A stretch of 47,982 nt of DNA from positions 1 to 47,982 of the forward strand of contig NZ_JAQZAK010000018.1 in NCBI RefSeq assembly GCF_028737265.1. The letters are read 5' to 3'. Shown in pieces: positions 26,129 to 32,821 of this stretch. Every line of letters starts with the position of its first letter. Positions within the stretch are counted from its first letter, which is position 1. A program made the translations under genes and the position numbers. The DNA is from Actinomycetospora callitridis (lineage in GTDB: Bacteria > Actinomycetota > Actinomycetes > Mycobacteriales > Pseudonocardiaceae). The notes under the pieces are model-generated. The model did not search any database and was not told the DNA's origin. It was given only the letters and a program-made list of their open reading frames with translations.

Positions 26129-28672
26129 GTGCGCGTCCCCGTCTCCTGGCTCCTCGAGCACGTCCAGCTGCCCCCGGACGGTGCTCCGCTGACGGCCGAC
26201 GCCGTCGGCGAGGCGCTGATCCGGGTCGGGCTCGAGGTCGAGGACGTCCTCCCGATCCCCGCCACCACGGGCCCGCTGGTCGTCGGCCGCGTCGCGTCGA
26301 TCGAGGAGCTCACGGAGTTCAAGAAGCCGATCCGCTACTGCCGGGTCGACGTCGGACCGGAGCACAACGACACCGAGGGCGACGGCGCGGGCACCCGCGG
26401 CATCGTCTGCGGGGCCACCAACTTCGTCGAGGGCGACCTCGTCGTGGCCGCTCTCCCCGGCGCCGTGCTGCCCGGCGACTTCGCGATCGCGGCCCGGAAG
26501 ACCTACGGGCACGTCTCCGACGGCATGATCTGCGCGCTCGACGAGCTGGGCCTCGGCGATGACCACAGCGGCATCCTCGTGCTCCCGCCCGGCACCGCCG
26601 ACCCCGGCGACGACGGCGCGACGCTGCTCGGCCTGGACGACGCGGTCCTCGACATCGCCGTGACGCCCGACCGCGGCTACGCGCTCTCGGTGCGCGGGGT
26701 CGCCCGGGAGCTCGCGTGCGCGCTCGACGCGCCCTACGGCGACCCGGCCCTCATGGGGTTCGAGCTGCCGACCCCCGACGGCGACGCGTGGCCCGTGCAC
26801 CTGGACCCCGCGTCCGGCTGCCGGCGCTTCGTCGCCCGCCGGGTCACCGACCTCGACCCCACCGCCCCGTCGCCGTGGTGGCTGCGCCGTCGCCTCCTGC
26901 TGTGCGGGGTGCGCCCGATCTCGCTGGCCGTCGACGTCACCAACTACGTGATGCTCGAGCTCGGTCAGCCCATGCACGCCTACGACGCGACGAGGCTCAG
27001 CGGCGACATCGTGGTCCGCCGCGCCGGGGCCGATGAGAAGATCACCACCCTGGACGACGCCCAGCGCGCGCTCGACCCCGACGACGTCCTCGTCACCGAC
27101 GACTCCGGGCCGATCGGGCTCGCCGGGATCATGGGCGGCGCCAGCACCGAGGTCGGGCCGGAGACCGCCGACGTCCTGCTCGAGGCCGCGACGTGGGACG
27201 CGCCGTCCGTGGCCCGCGCCGCGCGACGCCACCGCCTGCCCAGCGAGGCGGCCCGCCGCTTCGAGCGCGAGGTCGACCCCGCGGTCGCCCGGGCCGCCAC
27301 CGATCGCGCCGCCTGGCTGCTCGCGAACTACGGCGGCGCCACGGTGTCGTCCGGCGTCACCGACGAGGGCCCCTTCTCCGACCCCGTGCCGGCCCCCGCC
27401 CCCGTGCTCATGGCCCTCGACCTGCCCGACCGCGTCGCCGGCACCCGCTACGAGCGCGGCGCGGTGGTGCGGCGGCTGAGCCAGATCGGCTGTGCGGTCG
27501 AGGTCGCGGGCGCCGATCCCGGGGGCAGCGGCGAGGCCGGCGTGCGCGCCACCCCGCCGACCTGGCGCCCCGACCTCACCCGCCCCGCCGACCTCGTCGA
27601 GGAGGTCCTGCGCCTCGAGGGCTACGCGGGCATCCCCTCGGAGCTGCCGGCCGCGCGCCCCGGCACCGGTCTCACGCTCGGGCAGCGCCGCCGTCGCCAG
27701 GTGTCGCGGGCGCTGGCCGACGCCGGGTACGACGAGGTGCTGCCGTCGCCGTTCGTCGCGCCGTCGGTGTTCGACGCGCTGGGTCTCGACGACGGCGACC
27801 CGCGCCGCCGCGCGCTGCGCCTGGCGAACCCGCTCGACGCCGACCGCGCCCTCATGGCCACGACGCTGCTGCCCGGGCTGCTCGACGCCGTGGTCCGCAA
27901 CGTGTCGCGCGGCCTGCGGGACCTCGCGCTCTACCAGATCGGCCAGGTCGTGCGGCCCGGCGCCGACGGCCCGGCCGAGGCCCCGGTGCTGCCGGTGGAC
28001 GCCCGGCCCGACGACGCGGCGTTCGCGACCGTGCTCGAGGGCCTGCCCGACCAGCCACTGCGGGTGGGTGCGGTGCTCGCGGGGGCGTGGGACCGGGCCG
28101 GCTGGTGGGGTCCCGGACGCCCCGCGGACTGGGCGGACGCGATCGAGGCGGCCCGCCTGGTCGGCCAGGTGTACGGCGCGGAGCTGACCGTGACCTCCGA
28201 CCGGCACGCGCCCTGGCACCCCGGACGCTGCGCGGCGCTGCACCTGCCCGACGGCACCCTCGTGGGCCACGCGGGCGAGCTGCACCCGAAGGTGCTCGAG
28301 ACCCTCGGGCTGCCCGCGCGCACCTGCGCGATGGAGCTCGAGCTCGACCGTCTCCCGCTCGTCGAGGCACGCCCGTCGCCGGCGGTGTCGCCGTTCCCGC
28401 CGGTGCTGCTCGACGTCGCGCTCGTGCTCGACGCGGCCGTCCCGTCCGACGCGGTGGTCACGGCCCTGCGCGACGGCGGCGGCGACCTCGTCGAGGACGT
28501 GCGGCTCTTCGACGTCTACACGGGCCCGCAGGTGGGCGAGGGGAACCGCTCGCTCGCCTTCGCCCTGCGCCTGCGCGCCCCGGACCGGACGCTGACCCTC
28601 GAGGAGGCGTCCGCCCGCCGCGACGCCGCCGTCGCAACCGCCGCCGAGCGCCACGGGGCGCGGCTGCGCTGA
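26129..28672 (+). CDS. pheT: Phenylalanyl-tRNA synthetase beta subunit
   Basis: 847 aa. Order of domains: start MRVPVSWLLEHV; tRNA-binding OB fold (about 40-150); B3/B4 editing region (about 210-400, with SLAVDVTNYVMLELGQPMHA); B5 region; pseudo-catalytic core (LRLANPLDADRALMATTLLP); C-terminal FDX-ACB anticodon-binding domain (about 755-847). Length is slightly above the usual 800-830. GTG start with GGAAGG upstream. Pairs with PheS in the same operon. Confidence 0.97.
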   Translation: MRVPVSWLLEHVQLPPDGAPLTADAVGEALIRVGLEVEDVLPIPATTGPLVVGRVASIEELTEFKKPIRYCRVDVGPEHNDTEGDGAGTRGIVCGATNFVEGDLVVAALPGAVLPGDFAIAARKTYGHVSDGMICALDELGLGDDHSGILVLPPGTADPGDDGATLLGLDDAVLDIAVTPDRGYALSVRGVARELACALDAPYGDPALMGFELPTPDGDAWPVHLDPASGCRRFVARRVTDLDPTAPSPWWLRRRLLLCGVRPISLAVDVTNYVMLELGQPMHAYDATRLSGDIVVRRAGADEKITTLDDAQRALDPDDVLVTDDSGPIGLAGIMGGASTEVGPETADVLLEAATWDAPSVARAARRHRLPSEAARRFEREVDPAVARAATDRAAWLLANYGGATVSSGVTDEGPFSDPVPAPAPVLMALDLPDRVAGTRYERGAVVRRLSQIGCAVEVAGADPGGSGEAGVRATPPTWRPDLTRPADLVEEVLRLEGYAGIPSELPAARPGTGLTLGQRRRRQVSRALADAGYDEVLPSPFVAPSVFDALGLDDGDPRRRALRLANPLDADRALMATTLLPGLLDAVVRNVSRGLRDLALYQIGQVVRPGADGPAEAPVLPVDARPDDAAFATVLEGLPDQPLRVGAVLAGAWDRAGWWGPGRPADWADAIEAARLVGQVYGAELTVTSDRHAPWHPGRCAALHLPDGTLVGHAGELHPKVLETLGLPARTCAMELELDRLPLVEARPSPAVSPFPPVLLDVALVLDAAVPSDAVVTALRDGGGDLVEDVRLFDVYTGPQVGEGNRSLAFALRLRAPDRTLTLEEASARRDAAVATAAERHGARLR

Positions 28673-28701
28673 CGCGTCCAGGCGCAGCGCACGAAGCAGC
28701 C

Positions 28702-29271
28702 ATGGCGGCCACCGGGGGCGGCGACCACCGCGCGGAGATCGTGCGGGTGGCGACGGCCACGATCGCCCGCGACGGCCTCCCGGCGCTGCGCGTGCGGGCG
28801 GTGGCGCGCGAGGTCGGCGTCAGTCACGCGACCCTGCACTACTACTTCCCGACGAAGGCCGACCTCGTCGCCGCGGTGCTCCACGGCCTGATCTACGAGG
28901 GCATCGCCGTCCCGCTGGTCGAGCGCTCGACCGCGACGACGGCCCTCGACGAGCTGCGCGGGGTCCTGCACGGCGTGGTCGCGGGCTACGGCGACGACGC
29001 GCGCACGGCGGCCATGCTGGAGCTCCTGCGCCACGGCGACGCGGACGAGGTCGTCGCCTCCCTCGGGCGGTACATGGACCGGTGGCGGGGCTATCTCGTC
29101 GCGCTCGTGGCGCGGGGGCAGGCGGCGGGGGAGCTCCGCGCCGACCTCGATCCCGACGCCACTGCCGGCCTGCTCATGGAGTTCTGCCTCGGCGCCCAGA
29201 CCCGCGCGCCCCTGCCGGACGGCCTCGCCGCCGCCGGCGTCGAGCAGCTGGTCTCCCTGCTCAGCGTCTGA
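28702..29271 (+). CDS. TetR-family transcriptional regulator
   Basis: 189 aa. HTH at about 10-55: EIVRVATATIARDGLPALRV and AREVGVSHATLHYYFPTKAD. The C-terminal domain (ELRGVLHGVVAG through LLMEFCLGAQTRAPLPDGL) fits the TetR_C_6/BetI-like group. Start ATG 28702, 29 nt after pheT, so probably read from the pheST transcript or an internal promoter. Downstream, before the membrane protein gene, are two 18-bp palindromes of TetR type; this protein is their best candidate binder, by inference. Confidence 0.85.
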   Translation: MAATGGGDHRAEIVRVATATIARDGLPALRVRAVAREVGVSHATLHYYFPTKADLVAAVLHGLIYEGIAVPLVERSTATTALDELRGVLHGVVAGYGDDARTAAMLELLRHGDADEVVASLGRYMDRWRGYLVALVARGQAAGELRADLDPDATAGLLMEFCLGAQTRAPLPDGLAAAGVEQLVSLLSV

Positions 29272-29287
29272 ACGGCAGCGTTCGGAC

Positions 29288-29361
29288 GTCAGCGGCGTGG
29301 CGCCGCAGACGTCGGACGTCCCAATCAGGGGAGCACGCCGAGAGGACCACGCACTCGATCC
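29288..29361 (+). repeat. Dispersed structured intergenic element, copy A
   Basis: Begins 16 nt after the TetR stop. It can form two hairpins: GCGGCG-TGG-CGCCGC, then GACGTC-G-GACGTC. A conserved single-stranded segment follows (AATCAGGGGAG...CACGCCGA...CCACGC). About three quarters identical by eye to copy B at 44200-44275. Paired bases differ in a compensatory way (G-C in A, A-U in B at the fourth pair of hairpin 1). Confidence 0.65.
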
Positions 29362-29367
29362 GCGCCT

Positions 29368-29428
29368 GTCTACCACGTGGTTGACACCCGAGCGGACGCC
29401 GCGGCATTCTGTCTTCCAGTTGGTAGAC
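29368..29428 (+). promoter_or_regulatory. Promoter with two TetR-type operators before the membrane protein gene
   Basis: Perfect -35 TTGACA (29381-29386) and CATTCT -10 (29405-29410), spacer 18. Operator 1 (29368-29385) overlaps the -35; operator 2 (29411-29428) lies directly after the -10. Both follow GTCT-N-CCA-NN-TGG-N-(A/T)GAC and their centres are 43 bp apart, four helical turns. This is a textbook layout for repression by a TetR-family dimer. Confidence 0.75.
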
Positions 29429-29440
29429 AGGAGGACGGCG

Positions 29441-30133
29441 ATGTCGGCTCGGACGTGGCGACAGCTGCTCGTGTGGCTGCACGTGGCGTCGTCGGTGAGC
29501 TGGATGAGTCAGGCCGCGGCGCTGGCCGTCCTGCTGTTCACGGCCATCGGGCCGGCGTCGGCGCCCGTCCGGGTCGGCGCGGCGACGTCGGCGAAGCTCC
29601 TGGACGCCACCCTGCTCGTGTACTCCGCGAACATCGCGACGGCGACGGGGCTGCTGCTGGCGGCCACGACGAGCTGGGGCTTCTGGCTGCACCGCTGGGT
29701 GGCGATCAAACTGGTGCTCACCACCGGGCAGCTCTACCTCGGCATCGGCATCCTGTCGCCGCGCATGGACGCGGCGGTCACCACCGTGACGAGCGGGGGT
29801 ACCGCCGGCGTCGCCGGGCTCGGCGCTGCGGCCACGCTGATGGCGGGCGCCTTCGCCGTGCAGGTCTGGCTCTCGGTCGCGAAGCCGGGAGGGAGGACGC
29901 GTCGTGCCGCGACCGTCCGGCGCCCGGGTTCGGCGCCGGCGTGGCTGTTCGCCCTCGCGGTCCTCGCCCCGATCGCCGAGACGGTCCTGGGCGTCGCGGT
30001 CACCGGGCCCCTGCCGGTGCTGTCCCTGGTCGTGCTGACCGTCGCCGCCGTGCTCCGTGCCCGGGAGCGGACATCCGAGCCCCGGCCGGCCCTCACGAGC
30101 CCGAAGCGCCGACCAGCAGCCAGTCGAGCGTGA
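29441..30133 (+). CDS. Four-helix integral membrane protein, DUF2269-like
   Basis: 230 aa. Predicted transmembrane segments near 10-33 (with LLVWLHVASSVSWMSQAAAL), 53-75, 80-100 and 125-145, then one or two more near 168-205 (AWLFALAVLAPIAETVLGVA). The N-terminal pattern WLHVASSVSW resembles DUF2269-type membrane proteins. Strong AGGAGG 6 nt before the ATG. Two TetR operators control its promoter. The C-terminal 41 bp overlap the 3' end of the convergent TetR gene. Function unknown. Confidence 0.75.
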   Translation: MSARTWRQLLVWLHVASSVSWMSQAAALAVLLFTAIGPASAPVRVGAATSAKLLDATLLVYSANIATATGLLLAATTSWGFWLHRWVAIKLVLTTGQLYLGIGILSPRMDAAVTTVTSGGTAGVAGLGAAATLMAGAFAVQVWLSVAKPGGRTRRAATVRRPGSAPAWLFALAVLAPIAETVLGVAVTGPLPVLSLVVLTVAAVLRARERTSEPRPALTSPKRRPAASRA

Positions 30134-30647
30134 CCTCGAGGTCGGCGCGGAGCTGGGCGGGGCTCAGGGTCGCGTCGTCGGCGGTCGCCAGGGCCGCGTA
30201 GCCGAGGGTGTGGACGATCAGCGCCCGCACCACGCGCCCGGCCGCGTCCTCGCCGACGCCGAGCCGCGCGAGCAGCACGGTCATCGCCTCGCCCAGCGCC
30301 CGCGCACGGGGGCCGCGCGCGCCCTGGCGCTCGAGGTAGGCCGGCACGAGGCCCGGGCGGGCGACGAGCAGGTCGAACGTCGCGAGCATGACGTCGCGGA
30401 GGCCGGTCGTCGGGTCCGCGTCGGCCGACGGGGGAGCGAGGGTGCCGAGCACGTCGTCGAGCAGGGCGTCGACGAGCGCGGTCTTGTCCGCGACGTGGCT
30501 GTAGAGCGCGTTGGGGGCGACGCCCAGCTGTGCGGCCACCGAGCGCATCGAGAGACCGGCCCGTCCGCGCTCGGCGAACACATCCCGCGCCGCGGCGAGC
30601 ACGGCGTCGTACGTGAGTCCGGCACGCTGACCCGGGGTCCTGGGCAT
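30093..30647 (-). CDS. TetR-family transcriptional regulator
   Basis: 184 aa. HTH: YDAVLAAARDVFAERGRAGL, then MRSVAAQLGVAPNALYSHVADKTALVDALL. C-terminal TetR_C_33-like helical domain (ARALIVHTLGYAALATADDA). Divergent from the alpha/beta hydrolase gene; a composite operator lies between. On the minus strand TACAGT sits 6 nt before the ATG, predicting a leaderless mRNA. Convergent overlap of 41 bp with the membrane protein gene at its 3' end. Confidence 0.87.
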   Translation of the reverse strand: MPRTPGQRAGLTYDAVLAAARDVFAERGRAGLSMRSVAAQLGVAPNALYSHVADKTALVDALLDDVLGTLAPPSADADPTTGLRDVMLATFDLLVARPGLVPAYLERQGARGPRARALGEAMTVLLARLGVGEDAAGRVVRALIVHTLGYAALATADDATLSPAQLRADLEVTLDWLLVGASGS

Positions 30648-30651
30648 GGAC

Positions 30652-30691
30652 GAACTGTACACCGTCCAGTACGCTGGACACCGTACAGTTC
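30652..30691. promoter_or_regulatory. Composite TetR operator between divergent genes
   Basis: Nested symmetry: GAACTGTAC (30652-30660) with GTACAGTTC (30683-30691), and GTCCAG with CTGGAC inside. It resolves into two inverted 17-bp sites of form ACTG-T-AC-NNN-GT-C-CAG(T/C) at 30654-30670 and 30673-30689, with centres 19 bp apart. Both divergent promoters would be covered. Confidence 0.7.
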
Positions 30692-30707
30692 GACGGAGGG
30701 AAACGCC

Positions 30708-31517
30708 GTGATCACCAGCTCTGCCAAGGTCGGGACCGCCGCAGGTGTGCCGTTCGTCGTCGTGCCGCCGGAGAACGGGCCGCGTGCCGACGCGCCGGTG
30801 CTCGTCGGCTGGCACCTCATGGACGCGCCGCGCAGCGAGGCCGCGTTCGCCGCGGCGCTGCCGCTGGCCGGGCTCGACGCCTGGCGGGTCTACCTGGGCC
30901 TGCCGATGATGGGTGCCCGGCTGCCCGCGGGCGGGATGGACGAGCTCCTGGGCCGCGGGTACGAGGACGCGGTCATGCTCATGCACGGGCCGGTCAACGC
31001 CCAGGCGGCCGACGAGTTCGACGTGGCTCTGGAGGCGTTGCGCGCACGGTTCGGCGCCGCGGGGCCGCTCGGGCTCTTCGGCGGCTCGGCCGGCGCGGGC
31101 GTCGCGCTGGAGGTGGCGACACGGCGGGACGACGTGGCGGCGCTGGTGGCGCTGAGCCCCCTGGTCCAGCTGCGCCCGGTCGTCGCGATCCTCGGGGAGC
31201 TCTTCGGCGTGGACTACCGGTGGTCGTCCGAGTCCGACGCCGTCGCCGCGCGGATGGACTACGTCGCCCGGGCCGCCGAGCTGGGGGAGACGCCGGTGCG
31301 GCTGGTCGTGGGGTCCGAGGACGACGCGTCCGCCTTCCTCGGTCCCGCCCGGGACCTCGCGGCGGGCGCCGCCGGCCCCGCCGACGTCGTCGTGATCGAG
31401 GGCATGGGGCACGCGCTCGCCGAGGAGCCGGGACTCGAGCCGGCGCCGCAGACCGCGCACGCCGCGGAGGCCGACGCCGCCGCCGTCGCGTGGTTCCGGC
31501 AGCATCTCGGGGTGTGA
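30708..31517 (+). CDS. Alpha/beta hydrolase, probable TetR target
   Basis: 269 aa. VLVGWHLMDAPRSEAAFAAA opens the fold; the nucleophile elbow is LGLFGGSAGAGVAL (GGSAG); acid likely in LVVGSEDDASAF; His in IEGMGHALAEEPG. GTG start with GGAGGG 7 nt upstream. The stop overlaps the next start (GTGA), so it is coupled with the HTH_42 protein. The composite operator upstream predicts induction by the TetR ligand. Substrate unknown. Confidence 0.82.
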   Translation: MITSSAKVGTAAGVPFVVVPPENGPRADAPVLVGWHLMDAPRSEAAFAAALPLAGLDAWRVYLGLPMMGARLPAGGMDELLGRGYEDAVMLMHGPVNAQAADEFDVALEALRARFGAAGPLGLFGGSAGAGVALEVATRRDDVAALVALSPLVQLRPVVAILGELFGVDYRWSSESDAVAARMDYVARAAELGETPVRLVVGSEDDASAFLGPARDLAAGAAGPADVVVIEGMGHALAEEPGLEPAPQTAHAAEADAAAVAWFRQHLGV

Positions 31518-32590
31518 GCACCCGGGGCGCCTCCGAGATCGGGCTGCTGCGGCTGGTCGCCCAACGCGTCGTCGGGACACAGGCGGACGACGTCGCCGAC
31601 GTCGTCCGCCACCTCGGCGCCGTCCAGGCCCAGGACCTCCCGGGTGCGCTCCGGTCCGTGGCGCTCCGGACGGCGAGCCGGTCGCGGGCGGCGGTCGTCG
31701 CCGCCTGCGACGCCGGCGAGGTCGTCCGCAGCTGGCCGATGCGCGGGACGCTGCACCTCGTCCCGGCCGAGGACCTCGGCTGGATGCTCCCGCTCGGGAC
31801 GCCGCGGGCCCGCGCCCAGGCCGCCCGGCGGCGCGTCGAGCTGGGCCTCACCGACGCCGACATCGACCGGGCCCGCGAGCTGGCCCTCCCCGCCGTGCCC
31901 GCCACCCGTGCCGAGCTCTTCGCCGTCTGGGAGGAGGCGGGGCTCGAGCCGGTGAAGGGCCGCGGCTACCACCTGCTGGCCGAGCTCGCCCAGACCGGCG
32001 TGCTGTGCTTCGGCCCGATGCGTGACGGCCCAGTCCGTGACGGCCCGGTGCGTGACGGCACCGAGCCCGTGATCGTCGACGTCGCGCGCTGGATCCCGGC
32101 GCCCCGCACGCTCGAGCGCGACGAGGCGCTGGGGGAGTGGGCGCGCCGCTACTTCCGCTCGCACGGGCCCGTCCCCGCCGCCGAGTTCGCGCTCTGGACC
32201 AGCCTGCCCGCGGCCGACGCCCGCACCGGCGTCGCGCTCGCGCGCCCCGACCTCGCCACGATGGACGTCGACGGCGTCGAGTACCTGCTGGACCCCGCCG
32301 TGCCCGACCTCCTCGCCGCGCACCGCCGCCAGGCCGTCGGGGTGCACCTGCTGCCGGGCTTCGATGAGTTCGTGCTGGGCTACCGGGGTCGCGACGACGT
32401 CCTCGACGCCGCCGAGCGCGACCGCATCGTCCCGGGCGGCAACGGGGTGTTCCGCTCCACCGTCGTCCACCGGGGCCGGATCGTCGGGACGTGGGCGGAG
32501 CCCCGGGGGCGGCTGGAGGTCACGCGGTTCCGGGAGACGTCGACGCCGTCCGACACCGCCGTCGCGCGCACGCACGCTCGGCTCCCGTGA
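31514..32590 (+). CDS. HTH_42 winged-helix protein (YcaQ/AlkX-like family)
   Basis: 358 aa. Family blocks: VADVVRHLGAVQAQDLPGAL, RSWPMRGTLHLVPAEDLGWM, GRGYHLLAELAQTGVLCFGP, HLLPGFDEFVLGYRGR and FRSTVVHRGRIVGTW. The HTH_42 (PF06224) group includes YcaQ/AlkX DNA glycosylases acting on crosslinked or alkylated bases; catalytic QxQ-type residues are suggested by AVQAQD near residue 38. Start GTG overlaps the hydrolase stop. A RDGPV repeat (about 172-182) comes from a 15-bp tandem repeat. Confidence 0.83.
   Translation: MSTRGASEIGLLRLVAQRVVGTQADDVADVVRHLGAVQAQDLPGALRSVALRTASRSRAAVVAACDAGEVVRSWPMRGTLHLVPAEDLGWMLPLGTPRARAQAARRRVELGLTDADIDRARELALPAVPATRAELFAVWEEAGLEPVKGRGYHLLAELAQTGVLCFGPMRDGPVRDGPVRDGTEPVIVDVARWIPAPRTLERDEALGEWARRYFRSHGPVPAAEFALWTSLPAADARTGVALARPDLATMDVDGVEYLLDPAVPDLLAAHRRQAVGVHLLPGFDEFVLGYRGRDDVLDAAERDRIVPGGNGVFRSTVVHRGRIVGTWAEPRGRLEVTRFRETSTPSDTAVARTHARLP
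32021..32061 (+). repeat. 15-bp in-frame tandem repeat in the HTH_42 gene
   Basis: Units at 32021-32035 and 32036-32050 begin CGTGACGGCCC and a third partial unit follows to about 32061. It encodes RDGPV-RDGPV-RDGTE, so unit gain or loss keeps frame. It lies between two conserved blocks, probably in a surface loop. Confidence 0.8.
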
Positions 32591-32821
32591 GGACCGCTCG
32601 TCGCCGTTCCTGAGAGCCATGAGGGCCTCTGCTCCCCCGATCGGAGGATCACCCGACCGGTGACCGCGCGGCACGGGTGGATGGACGGCTCGCGGCGCGT
32701 TGCGTTCTCAGGTGGCGCCCCGGACATGATCGAGCTTCGTAGCGTGACCGAGTCGTGACCCCGGGGGCTCCCCCATCGCCCGGGCCGACCGCCTCGACCC
32801 CGATCGCGAGGAGATCCACGC
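32591..32821. other. 231-bp intergenic region before the NDH-2-like gene
   Basis: No gene is supported. It contains CCTGAGA near 32609 and the complementary TCTCAGG near 32705, 90 bp apart, and CCGATCGG-type symmetry near 32637. GAGGAG about 10 nt before 32822 is the ribosome site of the next gene. I see no clear promoter. Confidence 0.4.

Noticed and set aside
32606..32660. Possible third diverged inverted copy of the dispersed element
   Set aside because: Shares only a GATCGGGGGAGCA-like core on the opposite strand with no matching hairpins; similarity is too short to claim.
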